Shown in pieces: positions 45,301 through 52,420 of a stretch of DNA of 64,000 nucleotides. Location of the stretch: NCBI GenBank assembly GCA_003194525.1, contig NBIV01000011.1:62001-126000 (forward strand). The letters are read 5' to 3'. Positions within the stretch are counted from its first letter, which is position 1; every line of letters starts with the position of its first letter. Origin of the DNA: Gracilariopsis chorda. Its lineage: Eukaryota; Rhodophyta; Florideophyceae; Gracilariales; Gracilariaceae. The translations under genes and the position numbers were made by a program. The notes under the pieces are model-generated. The model was not told the DNA's origin. It saw only the letters and a program-made list of their open reading frames with translations, and ran no database searches.

Positions 45301-45936
45301 AGCTTGATTTACCATGGAATTGAAAACGACTCACTTCCTCACGTAAAGGTTGGAATATCTGTCCTGGTTACCTTAGAAGCTCTATCCGTGGAAATATCTA
45401 TGAGGGACATTATCAACATCCTTGTTACAGGCCGAATATTTCAGTCGGAAGGAGAGAATGGACAACAGCTGTTGAAGATTTCTCTCGGTTGCCATGGTGT
45501 TGAAGAATTTGTATCGAAGGTTGTTAACGAAGGCGCATTGAAGTCGAGCACAGAAAGCTTAGAACTCGCTTTGCTACTCATGCACCAACTAGGAGACTTA
45601 GGAGGCTCAAGTGAGCAATTTGATATCCCTGCCGCACTGAGGTGTTCATTAAGTGCGGTTCTGGCGGAAGGAGAACAGAGTCAAATCATCAATAGTGTTG
45701 GTATGGTCCTGTATTCGAGATTCACGTCTCTCCTAATTCGAGCTTTGCCAACGAAGCTTGAAGATATGGAATCCTTGTCAGAAGAAGGTAGAAACTGCGC
45801 TGACTTTTTTGCTGAGATGGTAGAGGAACGACAGGATTGTCTCGAAACATTAGTATCTTCTCTCGAACCTGACGAACGTGAACGGGCGTCAGCGTTCATG
45901 ACGCTGCGGCATCCAAAGGACGCAGGGACTGACTAA
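39373..45936 (+). CDS. Very large HEAT-type repeat protein, candidate HEATR5/Laa1/SWEETIE relative
   Basis: A single uninterrupted 2,187-codon frame, ATG at 39373. The protein is almost wholly alpha-helical in appearance, with repeated leucine/alanine-rich helical pairs typical of HEAT/ARM repeats and no catalytic or membrane segment. Examples are RRKAGWGLIAALARGKLNEM and ILSNAIAALGALLEVVPEPS. Length (HEATR5B is about 2,070 residues) and the K-A-G-W-x-L-I helix followed by L-x-x-L-W are reminiscent of HEATR5/Laa1, the AP-1 clathrin-adaptor cofactor, and plant SWEETIE. Overall similarity is too weak for certainty by eye. Other giant HEAT scaffolds cannot be excluded. The lack of introns in 6.5 kb illustrates how intron-poor this genome is. 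Confidence 0.55.
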   Translation: MGVRSRGSRSNHPLLVAAAAITRAIDPACPSRITVIRLLGDALHTIQESQLAVDAVRSRAASFTASKSASISRVQLEADARTRTAHEHGCRALFMATVAVLLKLPSRGGPLRRRAVQILTIAARAAGPAVAMAAADRCRSHIDSLKRLTWTSTDSTDFDVVCSVLTLAEISSCHIAGRQVASDSIYFLLSPRVRQKCKRPELSYAIAVIVQSFPPHAPPDDRLVDNMLEYALSSSSVKQGSAGFGSALLTAVLAPFLVSRGPQPSDDVVTTCAKALRVAPSPTERAMWALGMVRASVTARRSPVYQLQKYGTAEVGSKFPQQRPNGGAMKFEKDSDDFNPAKWVSNNIFEDSLLQIARETHLAEGDIDASISVAAVLRMWSQALPDSIPIIIPNTIAKLMPDLKKAGAASTLVDAIWLGLLKSLKPSLSTTVFKGLIPSLESEGMELAATLHLCAVLIAMHGRQALNESGVTTDYRDSTKMLIASIHSSLDSQIAAVRLSAVRLMDAVVQALPRTCSHFLTTTLQNLRISDLALATKRSFLGNENNTDLDYCEPELSSLLGNAAALSVLIERVTLGKCSVPSVLKRQVMVDSLALLNVHLADQTDDVWCRSSCIRRKAGWGLIAALARGKLNEMFHGDNLNGLIALWKEEVGYATARSSKQQNAKFFNNATNNTIPDVSEILSLSTFEATTLSSSTRSAALRAIVDAMQNVPSPQLEQCASAISSACSARIAALLASINVGVFSSGGLSGSGFVNLSLLSETSGDTGASKKRLAVQLIRSLTAECIQLVQCFAVVPPKGDSGELSYLISVSLAEEAQKIMGEDNSHSGFVYSASGGSSYLDKSVVDAAIPNRRMSLYHLSSHLSTLASYGGIKRRRPEKVRRSTSTIATADRSETGWMFDTVGISSSSPEHALMHSARAVAAIVAEDLVTSGSLIESMSSATLSPPMSASVCLELTKRLCRSDLAEINRALAMLQVLARKALTVTSGSQRSIASQNKTGRIYTPVRTGDGNCHEMRDLPGHNLQLITQSGRWLGWARAFSDEGHIARVPYHNYHTRALGVMYATRTISAEAHRELSITGGPALWVGLMRRVISTVRENVDGSSASQSVILSNAIAALGALLEVVPEPSSSGRGDGMSPRRKKPEECDTLDEASDQAVDIIAQAIEDGKSEVQATAALALSSCSHRVASASERLLGALLRAWSEDRGDFASLGHFGKCADEVDVWVSCFGHVWYDMGVRQAGTKTRFFTQDSHGVGWASSSFVTAAAAVVSSCRLHWWPLSESSKFSVKEMSIELLEWTGETSSRARAAGIYGMTALWAAKIDSVQAEGVSNSISGSDTSGTMYTDEKEDEKPMLPADSFSLKDQSRFSSPVGPFLDEILYDALAPSQDSDDSIELHDSATRAVQEMIRGAGAAEICTNLPRLPESLFATVDSGVSDAEKVVLKLAQADAARRPRYWFGLCRAICLDGERLNYGPRKAVWDVSLATKRFTVRVAADALEASITSCICSLQRPSSSGFGNHSCAYSFMRKVVDFVQQISGRSCTDFEICYEGCKLLQRVTSKVDTLLKASEEIVDLLPEFKGMWESCLPTVEALLSDRAPDCVVQAASSVIAEYLLLSMRRKRASESSIDSVIIFLENMMEKNSRKQFIFADQGEEVSTRTVLGFVAMYGMLVSALAIVHDQSIGPLNPLIPKFLVACCGDFVSAILGDGANHLALNGGSVTPPLVSKKSLTSTLSLHIAPIVFGAISSACLQYRNVEPVHCRIWENDASPGVKVLLEKTDYLSVILATAVWVIKQGHGESFKLDTTSWSCFQCQEALTCLLKTQGGHDILASEAFVSFAQWNQTELLKFAEKMSGREDLPSISVRYMIELVLSVLLIAVNDELSTFKEIEAKSVVRALSSLQGLSRALEQSGRDNSNIVHGRIVEALVQMASAESVIVASVFSKDDVQCVFCELLSECISRTESPSTTVDSCYRLTKSLIYHGIENDSLPHVKVGISVLVTLEALSVEISMRDIINILVTGRIFQSEGENGQQLLKISLGCHGVEEFVSKVVNEGALKSSTESLELALLLMHQLGDLGGSSEQFDIPAALRCSLSAVLAEGEQSQIINSVGMVLYSRFTSLLIRALPTKLEDMESLSEEGRNCADFFAEMVEERQDCLETLVSSLEPDERERASAFMTLRHPKDAGTD

Positions 45937-46340
45937 CTTAGTACACCGGTACCGAATTTCGTCTGTTAATAGTGTAGCTAACTGTGTAAAGACTAACTCT
46001 ATCTACTACTCACACTTTGAAGGCCAAAAGTCATCATACGCAATAGCTTTGCACTCAAACGCTGCACGAGGTCCAAAAGGACTATGACTCAATTTAATCT
46101 CAGAAAGCTGACGAAGAGACTAACGTGGGCGCAAGATTCCGCATTCAAAACAAGCTCCTGACGACTTCTGTCAGGTCAGGTCAACTGCCGAAGGCCGAAT
46201 GCTGTGCCGAGAACAAGGACGGTTTCACCCTCGCATTTCCAGCTCCATGACGCTAAGTGGGATTGGCCATGAGTCCGTGCGTGGAGTAGAGTTTCACGTG
46301 CAACTTGAGTATCGATAGTTTTGTCCGTTCATGAGGTCTT
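45937..46340. other. Convergent intergenic region
   Basis: About 400 bp between the ends of the HEAT protein and eL33 genes. No additional feature recognised. Confidence 0.6.
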
Positions 46341-46685
46341 TTAAATATTGCTAGGGTAGAGCATGATGCGCACCGGCCTGCCTATGGAGACCGGCGGTAG
46401 GTTCTTGGTAAACTTGGCTCTCACATGGCCATTGTTGCCGTGTGTGGCGATGATGCGACCCCACATAAAACGATACTTGCTCATCTCTCCGGTTCGCGAC
46501 TTCTTCAGAGTTTTCGCCCTGTAGACGTACGCGATGCGCTTTCCCAGATAGAATTTTGCATCGTTTCGGTCCTTGACGCCTTCGATTTGAATGCGAGACT
46601 GGCCGCAATGTTGGTTGCGACGGTTACGCTTGTAACCAAGATGAACGCCCTTTACGTGCAATCGAACTTGTGGAACCTGTGACAT
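46341..46685 (-). CDS. RPL35A: 60S ribosomal protein eL33 (RPL35A)
   Basis: A 114-residue protein, complete. Conserved family segments are VHLGYKRNRRNQ, IEGVKDRNDAKFYLGKRIAY, WGRIIATHGNNGHVRAKF and the C-terminal RPVRIMLYPSNI. It is a component of the large cytosolic ribosomal subunit. No intron interrupts the frame, unlike many animal and plant orthologues. It is divergently paired with uS11, 368 bp apart. Confidence 0.96.
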   Translation of the reverse strand: MSQVPQVRLHVKGVHLGYKRNRRNQHCGQSRIQIEGVKDRNDAKFYLGKRIAYVYRAKTLKKSRTGEMSKYRFMWGRIIATHGNNGHVRAKFTKNLPPVSIGRPVRIMLYPSNI

Positions 46686-47053
46686 GTTAGATCAGTTGAA
46701 GGAAAAGGTACTCTGTTCAGAAATTACCGGGATCAGCGTACAAGAAGCGTCCGCTCCGAGCTGGTGATGGGGTCTCTTCGCTGCGGCGGAGTTGACGGAG
46801 GCAAGAGGAAGAGCTACGACGTGTATCGCCGCCGACCGTGCCCGTCCTTAAGCCAATTTTCGAAAATCTCTGTGATCCAAAAAAATGGCAAAAATTGATT
46901 ATCGGAGGCGAACTGTGCATGGCCGTCGTCCGCTTTGTCTTGCTTGTGTATCGCCAGATCCCTCATTCGCCATCGAGTCGAAACAAAGCCCGTCAGCTTC
47001 AGAGAAGATTGCGTTTGCCGTCTACCCGAGCGAGCGCAAGATAGTGAACCAAA
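46686..47053. promoter_or_regulatory. Bidirectional promoter of eL33 and uS11
   Basis: 368 bp between the ATGs of two ribosomal protein genes on opposite strands. The middle is GC-rich (46790-46850). I infer shared control, which would give balanced expression of one large-subunit and one small-subunit protein. Confidence 0.6.
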
Positions 47054-47497
47054 ATGTCAAAGAAAACGCGTAATGATGAACCGGTGAAGCTTGGCCCCAC
47101 CTTGCGTGATGGCGAAAACTGCTTTGGCGTTTGCCATTTGTTCGCATCATTCAACGACACTTTCATTCACGTCACCGATTTGTCTGGAAGAGAAACTCTT
47201 GTCCGTCGCACAGGCGGAATGGAAGTGAAGGCCGATCGCGATGAAAGCTCGCCGTATGCGGCTATGATGGCGGCTCAGAAGGTTGCAGAGCGGCTGAAGC
47301 AGCTGGGTATTACCGCCATTCACATCAAGCTTCGAGCCACTGGAGGAAACACTACGAAGACTCCCGGTCCAGGCGCACAATCAGCGATGCGTGCTCTTGC
47401 GCGTTCTGGTTTGAAGATTGGGCGTATTGAAGACGTAACTCCGATTCCCACGGACTCTACAAGGAAGAAGGGTGGCCGCCGTGGTCGCCGCCTCTAA
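47054..47497 (+). CDS. RPS14: 40S ribosomal protein uS11 (RPS14)
   Basis: A 147-residue protein with the whole uS11 fold: [57 protein letters not shown] and the highly basic C-terminus [11 protein letters not shown] that contacts rRNA near the platform. The N-terminal extension is the usual eukaryotic one. Intronless. Divergent partner of eL33. Confidence 0.97.
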   Translation: MSKKTRNDEPVKLGPTLRDGENCFGVCHLFASFNDTFIHVTDLSGRETLVRRTGGMEVKADRDESSPYAAMMAAQKVAERLKQLGITAIHIKLRATGGNTTKTPGPGAQSAMRALARSGLKIGRIEDVTPIPTDSTRKKGGRRGRRL

Positions 47498-48246
47498 CAA
47501 ACCTGCCTGGCCTCTTTCTCCCAATCGCATCGATAGGATGCGATCAAGTTTTCTGCACGTGTTACTTCTATGTGCGTAGATATCAACTTTGACACTTGAC
47601 GTAAAGCGTTTGCAGTATACTCGCGGAGGCTGGCTTGACTTTCATCTACAATACTGTGTGTTTGTCTTGTTCTTGTTTCACTCTCTGTCCTACGTCTGAG
47701 AGTTCAGTGCTACAGAACGTTTTCAGTACTGTCTCTTTTGGTCTATAGTTTTAGATGGTAAAGACCCTGCACCTAAGAGAGATTTGCTCGAGAGAGAGGC
47801 TGGATTCTGTCCTTTACTGCCTCCATCTCCTGCCTGGGCAGATGCGTAGACAAGCTGATTTTCGCCAAAGTGTTTCTATGCATGAAGGGCCGTTGAGAGA
47901 TGTCTACGTTTAATCGGCGAGAAGTATGGTGTTGCGAATGAATAAATGTAAGGCTCATGGAGGCTCAATGAGTTTAAAGGGATCAGTGAGCACTATGTGA
48001 GTCTGTGTACTTTGTATACGCCATATGTAAGGTACCGATGACTTCGACAGGAATACGTTGACACAGAACGTGTGAGACGCACCCTTCTCCTGATGACGGA
48101 CCACAACAGCGTATGTGAGAAGTCATAAAAATGAGTGGTACGCAGTTTGGCGATGAGACGATCATAGCGGATTCGGCGTTATGAGCAAGCACTAGCTTTA
48201 CATTGTTACATGCTATGAAACACAGAGAGGAGCACAAAGTGAAAGT
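47498..48246. other. Convergent intergenic region
   Basis: About 750 bp between uS11 and uS17. T-rich stretches follow the uS11 stop. No ORF or RNA gene is recognised. Confidence 0.5.
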
Positions 48247-48708
48247 TTACAGACCGGTGAACATCTTCTTGCCGTCCTCTGCCGCAGCAGTACGGTTAAT
48301 TTTGAGAACTGCGAAGCGCTTAGTCTTTGAAAGCGGGCGGGTCTGTCCAATAGTAACCTGATCTCCCTCGCGTAGACGGAAGCACGGGGATGCATGGGCA
48401 GGAATGTTTCGGTGACGCTTCTCAAAACGCTTGTACTTGCGGATCCAATGCAGGTAGTCCTTGCGAATAATGACGGTCTTCCTCATCTTGGTGGAGATGA
48501 TGACGCCGCGGAAGAGACGACCGCGGATGGAAACGTTTCCAGTGAATGGGCACTTCTTGTCGATGTAGGTGCCCTCGATGGCCTCGCGAGGGGTCTTGAT
48601 ACCGAGACCGACGTTTCGGAACCATCTACCCTGCTTTCGCCCTGTTCGCCCGACGAGGGAGACGGCGCCCTGCTTGGGAAAGCTCTTGTCGTGGAGAATA
48701 TCAGCCAT
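48247..48708 (-). CDS. RPS11: 40S ribosomal protein uS17 (RPS11)
   Basis: A 153-residue protein, complete. Conserved segments are [60 protein letters not shown], the uS17 core [19 protein letters not shown] and [17 protein letters not shown]. It belongs to the small cytosolic subunit. Intronless. It is divergently paired with EFL across 774 bp. Confidence 0.96.
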   Translation of the reverse strand: MADILHDKSFPKQGAVSLVGRTGRKQGRWFRNVGLGIKTPREAIEGTYIDKKCPFTGNVSIRGRLFRGVIISTKMRKTVIIRKDYLHWIRKYKRFEKRHRNIPAHASPCFRLREGDQVTIGQTRPLSKTKRFAVLKINRTAAAEDGKKMFTGL

Positions 48709-49482
48709 GATTCGCTACGCCGAAGAGATGAAGGGATTGGGTTGTGAAGGATCGGCGGCAATTTAGGCGGATGAGGGGTTGCTCGCGGTTGCAGTGTTGA
48801 GCGCGCCCGTCGTCGACCGCATTGGCGACGTGCAGCACTGACCGGATCACGCCCCTAAACCGATCCGATCTCCGATCCGATCCCCGATCCAATGCGAAAA
48901 ATGGACGGCGGCGACGGCGGTGGCCTTACAGCAACGACGCTGCCTTACACCCAGCGCAAGCAATGCAGAGTGCGGGGACACGGCCGGCGGGGCAAAGCGG
49001 CGCGAGTTAATGGCCGGAAGGCGGCGCGGCGGGGAGGCGCCGCAGTTGATTGGTGTGACGGTGGCCACGTTGGTGGCGCCCGGTCCAGCCGCCGTAGCGT
49101 TCCGGACCGGTGCCTACGCTGGAACGCGCCGTTGTGCGAGCGCGCGCCCCGCGAGAGGGACGACGACGATGAGTGCCCACAGCGCAGCATTGCCGGACCG
49201 CCGTCGCCACGCGTTCCTGTTTGTTCGAAACTTCTGGGCTCGCCCACACGGTGCTGCGCTGCCGTGGGCGTGCGACGCCCGCCGATCCATGTCAATCGTT
49301 TGCCCGTACTGCCCCACTCCAAACTTTTCTTTAAATTCCCCCCACCCCTTGCTCGTCGCCGGCCGCCACTTACACACTGCAAGTTCACCCCGTCGCCCGC
49401 TCCTCCTACCCACCCCCTTAATCCCCCCATCCTTCACTAGTCCTTACATTTTCCTTTCTCCGTTCTTCAGTACTTTTCCGAC
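48709..49482. promoter_or_regulatory. GC-rich bidirectional promoter region of uS17 and EFL
   Basis: 774 bp. It contains a degenerate tandem array of GATCCGATC-type units (48861-48890), a strongly GC-rich CpG-dense section (48900-49270), and then a C/T-rich leader (49310-49480) right before the EFL start. Several frames stay open across it because of the base composition, but none resembles a protein. Confidence 0.55.
48861..48890. repeat. Tandem GATCCGATC-like repeats
   Basis: Three to four short units (CGATCCGATCTCCGATCCGA and continuing) lie in the promoter shared by uS17 and EFL. They could be binding sites for a transcription factor. Confidence 0.6.
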
Positions 49483-50880
49483 ATGACTGAGGGAAAGAAG
49501 CACGTCTCTATCGTTATCTGTGGCCATGTCGATGCCGGTAAGTCCACTACCACCGGCCGACTCATCTTCGAACTCGGCGGCATTTCCGATCGTGAAATGC
49601 AGAAGCTCAAGGATGAAGCCAAGGCTCTCGGCAAGGATTCCTTCGCCTTCGCCTTCTACATGGACAAGTCGAAGGAGGAGCGTTCTCGTGGTGTCACAAT
49701 TGCTTGCACCACCAAGGAGTTCTTCACAGACTCCTACCACTACACCATCATCGATGCACCGGGCCATCGTGATTTCATCAAGAACATGATCACTGGTGCT
49801 TCTCAGGCTGATGTCGGACTTCTCATGGTTCCGGCTGACGGTAATTTCATCACTTCCATCGCCAAGGGTGACCACAAGGCCGGACAGGTACAGGGCCAAA
49901 CTCGCCAACACGCCCGCCTTCTCAATCTTTTGGGTGTCAAGCAGCTCATCGTTGGTGTCAACAAGATGGACTGTGACGTTGCCAAGTACGGAAAGGACCG
50001 ATATGATGAGATCAGGGCTGAGGTTACTACTATGCTCATGAAGGTCGGCTGGAAGAAGGACTTCGTCGCCAAGAGCGTCCCGGTTGTCCCGATCTCTGGA
50101 TGGATGGGAGACAACCTCATCAACAAGTCCACCAACATGGGCTGGTGGAAGGGATGTGACGTTCTTGTTGGCAAGGAGAAGGTTCACATCGAGACCCTCT
50201 CCGATGCCCTTGAGAAGATGGTCAGGATCCCGCCGCGTCCCACGAAGGCCCCCCTTCGTATGCCGGTCTCTGGTGTCTACAAGATCAAGGGTGTCGGTGA
50301 TGTTATCACTGGCCGTGTCGAGCAAGGTGTCATCAAGCCTGACGACCAAGTTCTTTTCCTTCCTACTCATACCACCTCTACTCCGTGCCAAGGAAAGGTT
50401 TTCTCTGTTGAAATGCATCACAAGAACGTGCCGAACGCTGGACCGGGTGACAACGTTGGACTCAACGTCAAGGGTTTGGAGAAGCTGAACATGCCCCGTG
50501 TTGGTGATGTTATGATTATTCAGAAGGATTCTTCTCTGAGGCGTACTGCAACGTTTACCGCTCAAGTTCAGATCTTGGACCACCCAGGCCAGCTCAAGGT
50601 GGGATATGCCCCAGTAGCCTACGTCCGTACCGGTAGATCTGCCTGCAGGATCAAGGCCATCAACTGGAAGATGGGCAAGGAAACTGGAGGTCAGAAGGTC
50701 GAGCATCCTGAGTATGTGAAGGCCAACGAAGTTGCCGAGATTATCTTTGAACCCCAACAGCCATTCGTCGTTGAGGGCTTCAAGTCCTGTGAAGGACTGG
50801 GCCGTGTAGCCATCATGGAGGGCAACACTGTGGTCATGCTCGGAAAAGCCATCAAGGTCGAGTTCAACCTGGACAAATAG
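49483..50880 (+). CDS. EFL: EFL, elongation factor 1-alpha-like translational GTPase
   Basis: A 465-residue GTPase that delivers aminoacyl-tRNA to the ribosome. The G motifs are intact: GHVDAGKSTTTGR (G1), DAPGHRDF (G3) and VNKMDCD (G4). Several segments identify EFL rather than canonical EF-1alpha: FAFAFYMDKSKEERSRGVTI and ACTTKEFF where EF-1alpha has the Y-A-W-V-L-D-K...D-I-A-L-W-K-F stretch, MVPADGNFITSIAKGDHKAG, and the Q-G-Q-T-R-Q-H-A-R-L loop. The domain II-III segments VYKIKGVGDVITGRVEQG and SACRIKAINWKMGKETGG complete it. EFL replaces EF-1alpha patchily across eukaryotes. The gene is intronless, and its codon use favours C-ending codons more than its neighbours, as expected for high expression. 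Confidence 0.9.
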   Translation: MTEGKKHVSIVICGHVDAGKSTTTGRLIFELGGISDREMQKLKDEAKALGKDSFAFAFYMDKSKEERSRGVTIACTTKEFFTDSYHYTIIDAPGHRDFIKNMITGASQADVGLLMVPADGNFITSIAKGDHKAGQVQGQTRQHARLLNLLGVKQLIVGVNKMDCDVAKYGKDRYDEIRAEVTTMLMKVGWKKDFVAKSVPVVPISGWMGDNLINKSTNMGWWKGCDVLVGKEKVHIETLSDALEKMVRIPPRPTKAPLRMPVSGVYKIKGVGDVITGRVEQGVIKPDDQVLFLPTHTTSTPCQGKVFSVEMHHKNVPNAGPGDNVGLNVKGLEKLNMPRVGDVMIIQKDSSLRRTATFTAQVQILDHPGQLKVGYAPVAYVRTGRSACRIKAINWKMGKETGGQKVEHPEYVKANEVAEIIFEPQQPFVVEGFKSCEGLGRVAIMEGNTVVMLGKAIKVEFNLDK

Positions 50881-51253
50881 TCTAGCCGGGTATTGCTTAC
50901 GTAGATCTTTGTTAATTCTTCAACAGCAAATACAAGCCGGTGTTCTGCACAGACGAATTGTTTCCGTGTTCAAAGCGATCACAAGCTTCATGCTTCTTAC
51001 TGCAAATTCGAGTACCACGTCCGTCTAAACTGGGTCGCTGAAATGATTCGCCTCGTTAGCTTTACATTTGTATCAAAGTAAATTTAAAGCTTGTTGTGCT
51101 CTCCTACTGTTTTGTGTGTGGTGAAGAATCTCTTCCTTGACTTCGGTACCGTTACTACCAAGGGTAAGACTTCAGCTACATCGATACAACATCGCTACAC
51201 CGGCAACATTACCTCGTTACCTACATGGGTACTGCAAAGCCTTTCGATGTCCT
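50881..51253. other. Convergent intergenic region
   Basis: About 370 bp between EFL and the tandem-module gene, mostly 3' UTR. Nothing else seen. Confidence 0.55.
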
Positions 51254-52046
51254 CTACGGTTTGAGAGCATCCGTGTTCCATGATTTGTCAAGATGTATGT
51301 CAAGATCAGACACCCCGAGGTACACAATATGTCTCTTCCCTATCAAATACTTTCCTGGTAGTTTGATTTGATAGTTGAGGTTGCTATTGCTGTCCCATTC
51401 GCTGCCACCGTCAGTAAAAGCGCATTTGACACCATGCTTGGCTTCTATCCTCAAGAACCATACACCTGGCTCCGACCTTAGTTCCATTGGCTGCTTGTGC
51501 CAGTCCAAATCGTGTTCGCCTTCCATGCAAAACGTCGCAAAGCAGTTTCGCCATGTAGGATTGGCCTCAAACAACAGTTCGACGTATTTATCATGCGGCC
51601 GCATGGGCCTTAAGCAGTCGGCTATTTGAGCGTCTGAAACCCGGCGACACCCACTTCCGGTTACGACTACATACCGGCCAGGAGACTCGATTACGTAGTT
51701 CTTCCCCGAATTGTCCTCAATATCTGTACGTTTTCCGTTGGCAAACTTGAATTCAAGTCTCGTTGCTCGGATCCGAAACACTCGAAAACCGGGCCTTACA
51801 TCTGAAGCATCAATGAGCTGATAGTTCCTCATCGGATGTCTAGTGAGAAAGTCTGCTTGGGATTGCTTAAAAAAGGAGTGGCCCTCTTACCTTGAACCTA
51901 TTGAACGGTACCCACGATTCAGAATCTTTCTTGAACGATATCTGGCTCATTCTCCAGCTACTTCTGGAGTGGAAAACTTCTACCCATGAGTCGTAGTCTT
52001 TGTTTCCTCGAAAAGCAGTATTCGGATGATCGTGAGCAGTAATCAT
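51254..52046 (-). CDS. Small protein with two starch-binding-like (CBM25/26/53-type) modules, two exons
   Basis: The predicted protein of about 239 residues is built from two copies of one module. Copy 1 has SWVEVFHSRSSW...RVFRIRATRLEFKFANGKRT, then a D-x-N-S-G-K-N-Y and ESPGRYVV. Copy 2 has KYVELLFEANPTW...VWFLRIEAKHGVKCAFTDGG, then WDSNSNLNY and KLPGKYLI. The F-x-x-G, (W)D-x-N-x-x-x-N-Y and P-G-x-Y pattern recalls beta-sandwich starch-binding modules of CBM25/26/53. Copy 1 is split by a 73-nt intron (51818-51890, GTAAGA...TATCAG). Exons are 52046-51891 and 51817-51254, joined in phase 0. No enzyme domain and no signal peptide are present. In an alga with cytosolic starch it may bind glucan, but this is inference. 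Confidence 0.6.
51818..51890 (-). other. Predicted intron (73 nt) in the tandem-module gene
   Basis: Donor GTAAGA reads from 51890 downward and acceptor TATCAG ends at 51818. It is supported because removing it makes module 1 align along its length with module 2. Confidence 0.65.
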
Positions 52047-52420
52047 AGGTAACACTTCTATTCCATTACAAAGTTACTTTGGTAAGGCAATTCAGGAGGT
52101 CAAGGAACCATCAAGAAGCACAAGCGGAAGACGTGCCAGCATTTGGATCAAATATGGATAGCCTTGTACTCCAGCTACCTCTGGATTACTTTGGGGCTCG
52201 CGGATTGGTCACTTGAGACAAGCCAGTGCTCGGGGATCACAAATAATACTCCTCTGATTTATTAATTGTGGTAAACGCTTTCACGAAGGGCCCAGAATAA
52301 TACGCCGTCGCCATCACTTCTGTTGTATTATTAACCGTAGTCAGTTGGGATCAACGTACTAATGCTCAATGCAGAGCAGGAGAGCTTTGTTGCGTACCAA
52401 ACAGGTTTGCTAGTTCAGAA
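52047..52420. promoter_or_regulatory. Divergent upstream region of the tandem-module gene and tRNase Z
   Basis: 374 bp between the two divergent start codons. No motif recognised. Confidence 0.4.

Noticed and set aside
48892-49486. Long open frames in the promoter of EFL
   Set aside because: Several frames on both strands are open together because of high GC content. None resembles a protein, and the region is a divergent promoter.
49444-50757. A 437-codon open frame antisense to EFL
   Set aside because: It mirrors the EFL coding frame; strong codon bias removes stops on the opposite strand. The translation resembles no protein.
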